Below, in pieces: positions 8,095 through 18,882 of a stretch of 64,000 nucleotides of DNA; position 1 is the stretch's first letter; every line of letters begins with the position of its first letter. A program made the position numbers and the translations under genes. Under the pieces are notes generated by a model, which had not been told where the DNA came from, searched no databases, and saw only the letters and a program-made list of their open reading frames with translations. This DNA is from Sphingopyxis chilensis (GTDB taxonomy: Bacteria > Pseudomonadota > Alphaproteobacteria > Sphingomonadales > Sphingomonadaceae): assembly GCF_035930445.1 (NCBI RefSeq), contig NZ_CP142394.1, positions 219,501 to 283,500 of the forward strand, given 5' to 3'.

Positions 8095-8128
8095 TTGGGT
8101 ATGTCAAGTATAATAACGCCAAATATTG
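8095..8128. repeat. Right end of IS1595-type element: 26-bp terminal inverted repeat plus 8-bp target duplication
   Basis: 8095-8120 (TTGGGTATG..AACGCC) is the inverted partner of 6041-6066, and 8121-8128 is the second copy of the AAATATTG target duplication. The region from 8129 to the next gene at 8310 holds no gene I can support. Confidence 0.95.
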
Positions 8129-8309
8129 ACGAGGAGAACAAATCATGTCCAAAATGGATCCATCCGCTCCCGCCAGCATACCGCCGACTCATGCCAGTCA
8201 CCTGCTTGGGTCCGGAATGGCGGCAAACAGGAACGAACAAAAGGTGAATGGCGCCGGAATGACGACATAGTTACGCCAAGGTGGGGCGATAGAAACGGGG
8301 GACTGCAGC

Positions 8310-9356
8310 ATGATGGACCGGAAGACGCAAATCGACTTTGACAAGGTGACGCTGCCCGAACACGACTATCATCCGGGTAAGGGCTGGGCGGGGCACCCAA
8401 ACGACGATCCGATCCAAAAAGCCGTCGCATCTCCGCTTCTGTTCGTCGGCATCCCATCGGCCTTGCCCGATATGGCTCTCCTCCCGGACATACGTGTGGC
8501 CGCAACGCTCGCAGCGTCGCGAGCGGCGGCCCATATCCGACAAACCGATACGCTCGATATCGTATGGCTGACGAGGGCGGACGCAATCGAAGGCGAAATG
8601 CTGGCCGATATCTGCGCGGCGGCGGGTGAGCAGGGGTGCAATTTGATTTGCGAAACTTCGCTGTCGAGACTCGACCAGGTTGTCGCCGCCATTCCTGCCG
8701 CGTTCCCGGCCCAATTGCTGGTCGACGCCGACCCTACCGACAAGCTTGTCGCGCTTGCGGCCGCGCGGCGGACGCGGCACGGGGTGCTCAATGATGTGGC
8801 GCGCGACGATGCGATGGAGCGGATCGATCGGCTGCAGGAGGAAGTCGCGCGTATCTCGCGCCTGCTCGGCGATCTCGCGGGGCAGCGGGGCGGGCTTCGG
8901 GGCACACCGGCCGGCCTGGCATCATGGGACGCGGATTCGGCCGACCATTCGGGGCAGGTCCGCACGCCGCCGCGTGATTATGCGGCGATGCCGCGTAGCT
9001 TCGTTCCGGAGGAGCGCACGCTTGACCGGCAGCGCGCGAAAGCGGTGCGACGGATGCTGCGCCAGCGGCGGATGCGCGAACAATATTTCCCCGCCGACCT
9101 GTTTGCCGATCCGGCGTGGGACATGTTGCTCGACCTCTACGCCGCGCGGCTTGAGCGCCAACCGGTTTCCGTGTCGAGCCTGTGCATCGCGGCAGCGGTA
9201 CCGGCAACCACAGCGTTGCGATGGATCAAGACAATGACCGACGCGGGACTCTTTGTGCGCGAGGCCGACCCGCACGACGGCCGGCGCATCTTCATCGCGC
9301 TCGCGGAGGGGGCTTATGATGCGCTTGCCCGTTATTTCGAAGCGCTCGACGAATAG
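8310..9356 (+). CDS. Winged-helix (MarR-like) DNA-binding protein, 348 aa
   Basis: The N-terminal two thirds is a domain I do not recognise: alanine-rich, with ATLAASRAAAHIRQTD, DIVWLTRADAIEG and a possible receiver-like alpha/beta pattern ending LVDADPTDKLVAL. A short coiled-coil-like stretch (MERIDRLQEEVARISRLLGD, about 172-191) links it to a C-terminal winged helix. That part (MLRQRRMREQYF to the end) has the recognition-helix region SVSSLCIAAAVPATTALRWIKTM and the wing VREADPHDGRRIFIAL, like MarR-type regulators. It probably binds DNA; target and signal are unknown. It stands alone, downstream of the IS element. Confidence 0.78.
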   Translation: MMDRKTQIDFDKVTLPEHDYHPGKGWAGHPNDDPIQKAVASPLLFVGIPSALPDMALLPDIRVAATLAASRAAAHIRQTDTLDIVWLTRADAIEGEMLADICAAAGEQGCNLICETSLSRLDQVVAAIPAAFPAQLLVDADPTDKLVALAAARRTRHGVLNDVARDDAMERIDRLQEEVARISRLLGDLAGQRGGLRGTPAGLASWDADSADHSGQVRTPPRDYAAMPRSFVPEERTLDRQRAKAVRRMLRQRRMREQYFPADLFADPAWDMLLDLYAARLERQPVSVSSLCIAAAVPATTALRWIKTMTDAGLFVREADPHDGRRIFIALAEGAYDALARYFEALDE

Positions 9357-9394
9357 TCATGGCCCGGTTGCGACCGGGGCGCTAGTTTCGGGCG

Positions 9395-9907
9395 ATGAAG
9401 AACGACGTCGAAGTGGTCGTGAATGACCGGATGCAGAAGTGGTATCGTTACACGCGCACCGCGCCGATCGGGCAGGCGTTCGACCCCGATTTCGAGCCCG
9501 AGTTGACGCCGTCCGAGATGCTGAAGCTGGGCGTGTTCTGCGGTAAATATATGACCGACTGCGCGGACGAATTTCCTGCAAGCTGGTTCCAAGGCGCAAA
9601 GCTCGCGCCCGGACGCGCCGACTGCTCGCTCAATTATTTCGGTATCCGGGCGAGCGTGCCTTTGCGGGTCTGGATAGAGAAGGGCTGGATACATCCCGAC
9701 GATCCGCGCGGCTGGTTTCAATGGTATTGTCGCTATTATTCGGGGCGGCGGGTGCCCGACGAAGACCGACGCCAGATCGCGCGATGGCGCGCGTTCCGTC
9801 GTCATGCGGCGCAGGTTCGCAAGCATTGCGAACCCGGCGATCCCTTTTGCCGTCCGAAGCAGCGGCAGGCGCTGCTCCAATGGGCGTATGACAGCCGCGA
9901 TATCTAG
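9395..9907 (+). CDS. Conserved hypothetical protein, 170 aa
   Basis: A soluble protein of a widely distributed family without a known function to me. Conserved-looking blocks are GKYMTDCADEFPASWF, NYFGIRASVPLRVWIEKGWI, DPRGWFQWYCRYYSGRR and a C-terminal PKQRQALLQWAYDSR. It is unusually rich in Trp, Tyr and Arg, and has several cysteines without a clear metal-binding spacing. It lies 38 nt after the winged-helix gene on the same strand and 75 nt before corA, so co-transcription is possible. Confidence 0.8.
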   Translation: MKNDVEVVVNDRMQKWYRYTRTAPIGQAFDPDFEPELTPSEMLKLGVFCGKYMTDCADEFPASWFQGAKLAPGRADCSLNYFGIRASVPLRVWIEKGWIHPDDPRGWFQWYCRYYSGRRVPDEDRRQIARWRAFRRHAAQVRKHCEPGDPFCRPKQRQALLQWAYDSRDI

Positions 9908-9982
9908 CCGGCCGAAGAGGCGATTTCCCTTCCGCGCGGCGCACACTATGTAGACGCTCCGCAGCAAGGGAGTTTTCGCCGA

Positions 9983-10954
9983 ATGCCGATCATGGCCGCA
10001 CGCGTTTATCATGACGGCCAGCTCGTCCGGGACCTCGGCCCCGACGAGGCGGTTCCGGAGGAGTGCGATCCCGGCGATTTCTTCTGGCTCGGCCTCTACG
10101 AGCCGACGCCGGGCGAGCTTGCCGGCATCGCCAAGCGGTTCGGCCTGCATCCGCTCGCGGTGGAGGATGCGCTGAAGGCGAACCAGCTGCCCAAGGTCGA
10201 GGCCTATGGCGACCAGCTTTTCGTCATTACCCGGACCGCCAATCTTGACGGCGATACGATCCAGCCGGGCGAGACCGCCTTTTTCCTCGGCCCGCATTTC
10301 TTCGTCAGCGTCCGTCACGGCTCTGCGAGGACGCACACCGACGTCCGGGCGCGGCTCGAAAGCCTGCCGGCGAAGCTCGCGCACGGCCCCGACTACGTCC
10401 TTTATGCGGTGCTCGACTTCATCGTTGACGGCTATTTCCCGGTGATCGATGCGATCGAGGAACGGATGCTGGGGGTCGAGGACAGTGTGATGGATACGCC
10501 GCTCGATGCCTCGGAAATTCGCCACCTCTACAAGCAGCGGCACGAGATCATCCGTTTCCAACGGCTGGTCGGGATGATGAAGGAAGTCGCCGGCCGCCTG
10601 GCCACCGACGATGACCTGCCCAATATCGACCCCGCGGTGCGTCCTTTCTATCGCGATGTATGGGACCATGTTCAGCGCGCTGAATATCGCCTCACCGGGC
10701 TGCGCGACATTGCCGCGTCGGTGATCGAGACCAACGGCATGCTCGAGCAGCAACGTCAGGGTGTGATCACGCGCCAACTCGCAGCCTGGGCCGCGATCCT
10801 GGCCGTGCCGACGGCGATCGCCGGCATCTACGGGATGAATTTCGAGTTCATGCCCGAACTCGACTGGGCCTTTGGCTATCCGTTCGCGCTGGCCCTGATC
10901 TTCGGCGGCTCGGGGCTCGTCTTCTGGCGCTTCAAGCACATCGGCTGGCTCTGA
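9983..10954 (+). CDS. corA: CorA-family magnesium/cobalt transporter
   Basis: A 323-residue transporter with a large cytoplasmic N-terminal domain and two C-terminal transmembrane helices. The signature G-M-N occurs in GIYGMNFEFMPELDW between helix 1 (LAAWAAILAVPTAIAGIYG) and helix 2 (YPFALALIFGGSGLVFW), with the periplasmic loop acids typical of CorA. It carries Mg2+ (also Co2+ or Ni2+) as a homopentamer in the inner membrane. Two starts are possible, 9983 and 9992 (MAARVYHDG); the second fits the usual family N-terminus as well as the first. Confidence 0.95.
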   Translation: MPIMAARVYHDGQLVRDLGPDEAVPEECDPGDFFWLGLYEPTPGELAGIAKRFGLHPLAVEDALKANQLPKVEAYGDQLFVITRTANLDGDTIQPGETAFFLGPHFFVSVRHGSARTHTDVRARLESLPAKLAHGPDYVLYAVLDFIVDGYFPVIDAIEERMLGVEDSVMDTPLDASEIRHLYKQRHEIIRFQRLVGMMKEVAGRLATDDDLPNIDPAVRPFYRDVWDHVQRAEYRLTGLRDIAASVIETNGMLEQQRQGVITRQLAAWAAILAVPTAIAGIYGMNFEFMPELDWAFGYPFALALIFGGSGLVFWRFKHIGWL

Positions 10955-11012
10955 CTTTCGACGCACCGCTTGCCAGCGATGGCGGCTTGTGGCAGGGCGC
11001 GCTTCCCTTCGG

Positions 11013-11088
11013 GGGCGATTAGCTCAGTTGGTAGAGCGCCTCGTTTACACCGAGGATGTCGGCGGTTCGAGCCCGTCATCGCCCACCA
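11013..11088 (+). tRNA. tRNA-Val (anticodon UAC)
   Basis: A 76-nt cloverleaf with a perfect 7-bp acceptor stem (GGGCGAT/ATCGCCC), D-loop AGCTCAGTTGGTAGAGC, anticodon stem CCTCG/CGAGG with loop TTTACAC giving anticodon TAC, T-loop GGTTCGAGCC and an encoded 3' CCA at 11086-11088. It decodes GUA (and probably other GUN) valine codons. It lies between corA and a GFA-family gene. Confidence 0.98.
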
Positions 11089-11150
11089 AGAACCTTCCTT
11101 TCGATCGCGCGTTTGCGTTAGCGGCCCGCCATGGCGCGAAAGGACATTCC

Positions 11151-11648
11151 ATGCCGATCAAACTCGAAGGCTCTTGCCGGTGCGGCGCGGTTCGCTTTTC
11201 GGTCATGAGCCACACGCCGGTGCCGTATCAGCTCTGCTATTGTTCGATCTGCCGCAAGCAACAGGGCGGCGGGGGTTATGCGATCAACATCGGTGCTGAC
11301 GCGAAAAGCCTGCAGGTCGAGGCCGAAAGACATCTGGGCCTCTATCGTGCGCAGATCGAAGATGGCGAGCATCCGAAGTGCCAACTGTCGAGTGGCGAGC
11401 GCCGTTTCTGTCGCGAATGCGGATCGGCGCTATGGCTTTACGATCCGAATTGGCCCGACCTCGTCCATCCTTTCGCGAGCGCGATCGACTCGGACCTTCC
11501 GGTGCCGTCGTCGCGCGTCCATCTGATGCTCAAATATAAGGCTGGTTGGGCGGTTCCGGACATCGGGCCAGACGATGCCATGTTTGATCTCTACCCCGAA
11601 AAATCGATCGAGGATTGGCACAAGGATGAAGGCGTCTGGGTCGCTTGA
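11151..11648 (+). CDS. GFA/CENP-V-domain zinc protein
   Basis: A 165-residue protein of the glutathione-dependent formaldehyde-activating enzyme-like family. Zinc ligands are visible as GSCRCGAVRF (residues 8-17), CYCSICRKQQGGG (about 29-41) and RRFCRECGSALW (about 84-95). The family name comes from a proposed S-hydroxymethylglutathione synthase activity that is not proven for most members. The frame is open upstream through the tRNA gene, so I took the ATG at 11151, which places the first Cys motif at the expected distance. Confidence 0.88.
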   Translation: MPIKLEGSCRCGAVRFSVMSHTPVPYQLCYCSICRKQQGGGGYAINIGADAKSLQVEAERHLGLYRAQIEDGEHPKCQLSSGERRFCRECGSALWLYDPNWPDLVHPFASAIDSDLPVPSSRVHLMLKYKAGWAVPDIGPDDAMFDLYPEKSIEDWHKDEGVWVA

Positions 11649-11698
11649 TCTCGCGCGCGATGGGATTAAGGGAAGGCCGTTCGGAAAGGTTGTTCCCA

Positions 11699-13153
11699 AT
11701 GAAACATCTGCTCGCCTCGCTCGCCACTGTGTGGTTTGCCTTCTCTTCGCCCGCGTGCGCCGCTCCGAAACAGGGCGATGTCATCATCCGCCATGTCACG
11801 GTCGTCGATGTCGAAGCGGCGAAGACGGTCGCCGCGCAGGCGGTGGTGCTGAAAGGCGACGATATTGTCGCGATAGGCGCTGACGAGGCGATCGCAAAAG
11901 GCTGGCGCGCGGCGCGGACGGTCGAAGGCGAGGGGCGTTACCTCGTCCCCGGCCTTTGGGACATGCACGTTCACTTCGGCGGCGGACCCGAATTGATCGA
12001 GGAGAATAGGGCGCTGCTGCCGCTCTATGTCGCGAACGGCATCACGACGATTCGCGACGCGTCGGGCGACCTGCCCGATCAGGTGCTTGCATGGCGCGGC
12101 GATATTGCCAGCGGAAAGCTGTTCGGGCCCCGGCTGTTGACCTCGGGCGCCAAGATCGAAGGGATTGCGCCGGTCTGGAAGGGCACGATCGAAGTCGGCA
12201 GCGAGGCGGATGTCGATGCGGCGCTCGCTCGGCTCAAGACGCGCGACCAGGTCGATTTCGTCAAGATCACCGATAGCACACTGAAGCCCGAATTGTTCCT
12301 TTATGCGCTGGGGCGGGCGAAGGCGCTCGGGCTGAAAACCTCGGGCCATATCCCCATGGCGCTGACCACCGAGCAGGCGGTCGACGCCGGGATCAGCTCG
12401 ATCGAGCATCTTGACTATGCCTATAACGCCGGCGCGAAGAACGAGGCGGCGATCGCCGCCGATTTTGCCGCAAAGCGTATCGACCGCGCCGAGGCGAACC
12501 GTCGGCTCGACGCCGGGTTCGACCGGGAAACGGCGATGGCCGCGTACCGCCGCTTCGCGGCCAAGGGCGTCGCCGTGACGCCGACGCTCAATGGCAGCCG
12601 GATCATCGCCTATCTCGACCGCGACGATCATTCGAAGGATGAAGGTCTCGCCTATATCGGGCCGAAGCTGCGCAAGACCTATGCGTGGCGTATCGAGCGT
12701 GCGGCAAAGGCCGACGCGGTCGCCATTGCGGCGCGGCAGAAGCAGATCGAGGATGTCGCGACGATCCTCCCGATGCTGGCCGAGGCAGGCGTGCCGATCA
12801 TCGCGGGGACCGACGCGGGGTTCCTCAACAGCTTCAATTATCCGGGCTTCGGCTTGCACGACGAGATCGAGCTGTTCACGCAGAAGGGGTTGACCCCCGC
12901 GCAAGCGCTCGCCTCGGCGACCCGCGCGGGGCCGGCGTGGTTCGGATGGCTTGATCGCTATGGTGCGGTGAAGCCGGGCATGGCAGCCGATCTGGTGCTG
13001 CTGACGAAGAATCCGCTGGAGGATATCGCGGCGACGCGTGCGATCGATACCGTGGTGCTGCGCGGCGAAGTGCTGGACCGCGCAGCGCTCGACAAGATGC
13101 TGGCCGACACCAGGGTGAAGGTCGCGGCGTGGAATGCGACGGCCGAGCCCTAA
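11699..13153 (+). CDS. Secreted amidohydrolase family protein
   Basis: A 484-residue metal-dependent hydrolase. A signal peptide (MKHLLASLATVWFAF..CAA) suggests export to the periplasm. The catalytic barrel shows the metal-binding HVHFGGG after LVPGLWDM (strand 1), a later HIPMAL and IEHLDYAYNAG (histidines of strands 5 and 6) and IIAGTDAGFLN (strand 8 aspartate); the end has the GAVKPGMAADLVLL block of the composite domain. The strand-4 position reads FVKITDS, where many members have a carboxylated lysine. Substrate is unknown; prolidase-like or imidazolonepropionase-like relatives are common annotations. I chose the start at the signal peptide (11699) over a longer frame. Confidence 0.9.
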   Translation: MKHLLASLATVWFAFSSPACAAPKQGDVIIRHVTVVDVEAAKTVAAQAVVLKGDDIVAIGADEAIAKGWRAARTVEGEGRYLVPGLWDMHVHFGGGPELIEENRALLPLYVANGITTIRDASGDLPDQVLAWRGDIASGKLFGPRLLTSGAKIEGIAPVWKGTIEVGSEADVDAALARLKTRDQVDFVKITDSTLKPELFLYALGRAKALGLKTSGHIPMALTTEQAVDAGISSIEHLDYAYNAGAKNEAAIAADFAAKRIDRAEANRRLDAGFDRETAMAAYRRFAAKGVAVTPTLNGSRIIAYLDRDDHSKDEGLAYIGPKLRKTYAWRIERAAKADAVAIAARQKQIEDVATILPMLAEAGVPIIAGTDAGFLNSFNYPGFGLHDEIELFTQKGLTPAQALASATRAGPAWFGWLDRYGAVKPGMAADLVLLTKNPLEDIAATRAIDTVVLRGEVLDRAALDKMLADTRVKVAAWNATAEP

Positions 13154-13425
13154 GGTGCAGGCGCGCGCGCCTTTTGCCGCGCGCGCCACACACTCCGCAG
13201 AGTGAACAGCCCCATCGCCGCCCAGACGACATTGAGGACCGCTGACGGGATTGCGCCATTATAGCCCGAATTGATAATGAAACCGCCCGCGCCGATCACG
13301 TTCATCCATTGATAGAGATAGCCGCGTGCTTCGAGCCTGCCGAGCGACAATAGGACATAGGCGGCAAGGATGGTTGCGGCGGCGGTCCAGCCCATGACTT
13401 CCACGACGATGATTTCCGCGCTCAT
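13150..13425 (-). CDS. CBU_0592-family small membrane protein, 91 aa
   Basis: A three-segment membrane protein: about 10-29 (MGWTAAATILAAYVLLSLG), 38-55 (YQWMNVIGAGGFIINSGY) and 58-80 (GAIPSAVLNVVWAAMGLFTL), ending in a basic tail. The GYLYQWMNVIGAG..INSGYNGAIPSAVLNVVW block is characteristic of this family of unknown function. It converges on the amidohydrolase gene with a 4-nt overlap of stop codons and lies upstream of nothing obvious on its own strand. Confidence 0.85.
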   Translation of the reverse strand: MSAEIIVVEVMGWTAAATILAAYVLLSLGRLEARGYLYQWMNVIGAGGFIINSGYNGAIPSAVLNVVWAAMGLFTLRSVWRARQKARAPAP

Positions 13426-13443
13426 GCGCTACCTCTCCCAATG

Positions 13444-13474
13444 AAAACGCCCGCCCCCGATGAGGGGGCGGGCG
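13444..13474 (-). terminator. Rho-independent terminator downstream of acnA
   Basis: Read on the minus strand, an 11-bp perfect GC stem (CGCCCGCCCCC with its complement, 5-nt loop) is followed by four T residues. It lies 24 nt after the acnA stop. Confidence 0.85.
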
Positions 13475-13498
13475 CTCATGGCATCAGCCGGCGCCGCG

Positions 13499-16171
<2,673 letters not shown>

Positions 16172-16452
16172 AGGATTGCAGTCCCCATGTTGGCGCGGCG
16201 GGGAATGACTGTCCGATGGCGAAGCGGGAGAGCGGGGCCAACGGGAGTCGCACGCGCGGGTTTATGTTGGCGCCGCCTTACGCCGGGGGGTGGGAAATGC
16301 AAGGGGGTGGGGGTGGTTGGTTCGCGCGTGGGTGGTCTTGGACCGGCGACGGCGCGATGATTTTTCACACAAGGACACAAAGGCGTCCGGCTCCCACACG
16401 ATAATAGCGAGGGCGGATTGTCTGCGACGCTTTCGGATGCTATCTTACCGGT

Positions 16453-16740
16453 ATGACCAAGGAAACCAGAGTATCGGCCAAGGGCCAGGTTGTCATCCCC
16501 AAGGATGTGCGCGACCGGCTGCATTGGGACGTCGGCACGGTGCTGGAGGTCGTCGACGGCCCCGCCGGCGTGATGCTGCGCGCCAAGCCCAAGGCGAAAA
16601 AGGCGCTGAGTTTCGACGAAGCCATGGCGAAAATGCGCAAGACCGTGAACTATAAGGGGCCGCGGATCAGCGACGAGGACGCCCATGCCGCGATCGACCG
16701 GATGTTTCGCGAGGACAAGAGCTGGGACCCGCCGACTTGA
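16453..16740 (+). CDS. AbrB/MazE-type antitoxin of a PIN-domain TA module
   Basis: A 95-residue protein whose first 45 residues form a swapped-hairpin AbrB domain (ETRVSAKGQVVIPKDVRDRL..GTVLEVVDGPAGVMLR). The C-terminal half (FDEAMAKMRKTVNYKGPRISDEDAHAAIDRMF) is the part that would wrap around and block the toxin. It binds its own promoter in related modules. Its TGA overlaps the TTG start of the PIN toxin gene (TTGA), the usual antitoxin-first order. Confidence 0.92.
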   Translation: MTKETRVSAKGQVVIPKDVRDRLHWDVGTVLEVVDGPAGVMLRAKPKAKKALSFDEAMAKMRKTVNYKGPRISDEDAHAAIDRMFREDKSWDPPT

Positions 16741-17120
16741 AGGCGGCCGATACCAATATTCTTGCGCGGTTCATGCTCGACGACGATCCAGTGCAGTCGC
16801 CGATCGCGCGCGATCTGGTGAAGGTCGGTGTTTTCGTCCCGCTGACCGTGTTGCTCGAACTCGGATGGCTGCTGCAATCGCGCTACGGAATGGAGCGGGG
16901 GCATCTGGCCTCTTCGCTGCTGGACCTTTTCGACGTGCCGGGGGTCGTGCTGGACGATGACGACGCGGTGCGGAGCGCCGTTGCGGCTTTTGCGAAGAGC
17001 GGCGATTTTGCCGATCATATCCATCTGGTCGCGGCGAAGGGCGTCGAGGCGTTTGTGACCTTCGACCGGGGCTTGGTGGCAAATATGGGCATTGGGGTGC
17101 CGGTCGAGATCGTCGGTTGA
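16737..17120 (+). CDS. PIN-domain ribonuclease toxin (VapC-like)
   Basis: A 127-residue PIN-domain endoribonuclease toxin. The acidic metal-binding residues are all present: D5 (AADTNILARF), E41 (VLLELGWLL), D93 (DFADHIHLVAA) and D110 (FVTFDRG). By family knowledge VapC toxins cut tRNA or rRNA when the antitoxin is lost. The start is a TTG embedded in the antitoxin stop codon (TTGA), and no nearby in-frame ATG would keep D5, so TTG is the likely start; this gives tight coupling. Its stop overlaps the next gene's start (TGATG). Confidence 0.92.
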   Translation: MKAADTNILARFMLDDDPVQSPIARDLVKVGVFVPLTVLLELGWLLQSRYGMERGHLASSLLDLFDVPGVVLDDDDAVRSAVAAFAKSGDFADHIHLVAAKGVEAFVTFDRGLVANMGIGVPVEIVG

Positions 17121-17455
17121 TGGTGACGATCCCCCGCGAAGAATATGATCGCCTGCGCGAAGCGGCCGTCGCCGACCTGCGCGCCTATGATGGTGCCAAG
17201 GCGGCGCTGGCGGCGCTGGCGGCGGGCGAGGAGGAACTGGTGCCCGCCGACTATGCCAAGCGGCTGATCGCCGGCGAAAGCCCGCTGCGCGTCTGGCGCG
17301 AGTTGCGCGGGTTGTCGCAGGTGAGGCTGGGCGCGGTGTCGGGGGTCAACCGGGTGCAGATCGCCGATATCGAGGCCGGGCGCGGCAAGGGCTCGGTGGA
17401 GACGGTGCGCAAGCTGGCGGAGGCGCTCGGGGTTAGGGTGGGTGATCTGGTTTGA
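17120..17455 (+). CDS. XRE-family helix-turn-helix protein, third gene of the TA operon
   Basis: A 111-residue protein: an N-terminal segment VTIPREEYDRLREAAVADL resembling Phd/RelB-type antitoxins, and a C-terminal Cro/C1 helix-turn-helix (LRVWRELRGLSQVRLGAVSGVNRVQIADIEAGRGKGSVETVRKLAEALGV). It begins on an ATG sharing its A with the toxin stop codon, so it is coupled to the module. It may be an extra transcriptional regulator of the operon or a second antitoxin; no partner toxin for it is visible. Calling this a three-component module is an inference. Confidence 0.85.
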   Translation: MVTIPREEYDRLREAAVADLRAYDGAKAALAALAAGEEELVPADYAKRLIAGESPLRVWRELRGLSQVRLGAVSGVNRVQIADIEAGRGKGSVETVRKLAEALGVRVGDLV

Positions 17456-17634
17456 GGGTGAGGGTGGCCCATTTGGGGATTGTTGCTGCTGTCACCCGCA
17501 TTCGCCCGTCTTCGCACCCTTATCCCTCTCACTAACTACGAAAACTAGTGGCGCGGTCGCTACATTTGCACCCTTGTCAGACTGGGAAGGGGATGTAGGT
17601 CGGTGTGGTCGAAGGACTAGCAGGGAAATAGATT

Positions 17635-18576
17635 ATGGCATTGCGTCAGACTTACGCGCGGAGAAAGCGACAACGTGCGGAGGCTGGAAATGCGAAGATG
17701 TTTCGTGAGAAGCCGGTCGGCAATAAACTGCTGACTCAGCTTTTTCAGACTTTCGAAGTGATAGATGCACAGTTCTCGTACGAGAATAAAATGATTGATA
17801 AACTCGCCGTAGCTTTACGTGAAGAGATCGGTGTTTTGTCACTGGCGAATCAACGAGATCTATCGAAAGATTTTGCTGTCTGGTGGTTTAACGAGCGTCA
17901 ACCCTACCCTACCGATGAAGAGCACGACATGCGGCTCAGCGCGATTGAGCTGGCTTGTGAGATTGGCCTTCAGAAGGCTGCTCAGATGGACCGTCTGGCA
18001 GGGATGGCCCACAGCAGAAGTCGTGCATCACCGGCGGTGAATAATGCCGTGAATGTCATTAACGAGCGGATGCTCGAAGACGGCTTTGGGTTCCAGTTTC
18101 AAAATGGTCAGCTCATCGAAATCACCTCAGAGTTCACCTATGCAGAGGTGATCGAACCCACTCTGACCCTTCTTGCTAATCCATTATTTGAAGCGGCCGA
18201 CGATGAATTTCGTGACGCATTCGAAGAGTTCAAGAAGCGCAATTATGAAGACTGCATAGCAGACTGCGGCAACGCGTTTGAAAGTGTCATCAAGGTTATC
18301 GCAGCCCAAAAGGGTTGGGATGACGTGAAACCGACCGATCCCGCCTCTAAACTGATAGAGGCGCTTTATCGACATGACCTTATTCCCTCGTGGATGCAGG
18401 AGCAAATGAAGGGGCTCAAGTCGATGCTTCAGGGTGCTCCCACTGTAAGGAACAAAGAAGCTAGCCACGGTGCGGGGGCAGCGCCCCGGAAGATTAGCAA
18501 GGAGCTGGCGGCGTATCAACTGCATCAAACCGCCGCGGCGATGCTATTTTTGGTTTCCCAATCCGAACTTGCCTAG
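17635..18576 (+). CDS. Abortive-infection family protein (STM4504/CBY_0614-type), 313 aa
   Basis: A soluble helical protein resembling the STM4504/CBY_0614 family with an Abi-C domain at the C-terminus. The end carries VRNKEASHGAGAAPR, with R272 and H278 in the Rx5H spacing of HEPN ribonucleases, after a helical block (ADCGNAFESVIKVIAAQKGWDD). HEPN nucleases often act in phage defence by cutting RNA; this role here is inferred. The gene is visibly lower in GC than its neighbours and lies 180 nt after the TA module, which together suggest a laterally acquired defence patch. Confidence 0.8.
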   Translation: MALRQTYARRKRQRAEAGNAKMFREKPVGNKLLTQLFQTFEVIDAQFSYENKMIDKLAVALREEIGVLSLANQRDLSKDFAVWWFNERQPYPTDEEHDMRLSAIELACEIGLQKAAQMDRLAGMAHSRSRASPAVNNAVNVINERMLEDGFGFQFQNGQLIEITSEFTYAEVIEPTLTLLANPLFEAADDEFRDAFEEFKKRNYEDCIADCGNAFESVIKVIAAQKGWDDVKPTDPASKLIEALYRHDLIPSWMQEQMKGLKSMLQGAPTVRNKEASHGAGAAPRKISKELAAYQLHQTAAAMLFLVSQSELA

Positions 18577-18882
18577 GTGAAGGGCGCGCGGCGCGATAGC
18601 GTCGTAGGGGAATAGCGATGACCGGTGCAAAAACTCGGCGATTACACCCTCTGGACACGCTAGCTCGTGCTCCCCGGCGAAAGCCGGGGGCCATGCGAGG
18701 TAGCGCTGCGCGATCCGGGCCCCGGCTTTCGCCGGGGAACCGCTATTTGCCGGTGCGGGCCAATCGCCGATCAAGTCCGGGATGACGGAGATCGAGCGGC
18801 CCGGATATTTCGCTTTCCTACATTATCCAAATAGGTTCAAAACTGTTCCGATTCATTCCAAGGTGATTCGGGAGGTGGAGCT
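18577..18882. other. Intergenic region without genes, containing palindromic repeats
   Basis: No supported gene. It contains the paired GC-rich hairpin repeats at 18671-18739 and a partial 'tcaagtccgggatgacgg' copy of the rsp-like repeat also seen at 50803. A ribosome site (GGGAGGTGGAGCT) at its right end belongs to the following gene. Confidence 0.7.
18671..18739. repeat. Pair of inverted 18-bp hairpin repeats
   Basis: CCCCGGCGAAAGCCGGGG (18672-18689) and its inverted copy CCCCGGCTTTCGCCGGGG (18720-18737) form two self-complementary hairpins that can also pair with each other. This is the arrangement of REP doublets that are mobilised by REP-associated transposases in other bacteria; no such transposase is in the window. 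Confidence 0.8.

Larger units (their letters stand above)
6041..8120. mobile_element. Complete IS1595-type insertion element with HEPN-like passenger gene (2080 bp)
   Basis: The element is bounded by 26-bp imperfect inverted repeats (3 mismatches) and flanked by the perfect 8-bp direct repeat AAATATTG, so both ends are defined to the base and it has not been rearranged since insertion. It contains a leftward transposase gene and a 68-codon partner gene, plus a rightward 301-codon gene that starts only 20 nt inside the left terminal repeat and whose reading frame overlaps the partner gene tail-to-tail. All three genes therefore move as one unit. It sits between the thermonuclease gene and a winged-helix gene without breaking either. 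Coding GC is visibly lower than the surroundings, especially for the passenger gene. Confidence 0.93.

Noticed and set aside
8230..8245. Possible LexA site near GGAACGAAC upstream of the winged-helix gene
   Set aside because: The two GAAC units are adjacent instead of 7 nt apart, so it does not match the operator.
9332..10966. 544-codon minus-strand frame covering corA and its neighbours
   Set aside because: It crosses three well-supported plus-strand features and has no recognisable domain.
10989..11150. Upstream extension of the GFA-family gene
   Set aside because: It would translate the tRNA-Val gene; the ATG at 11151 fits the family start.
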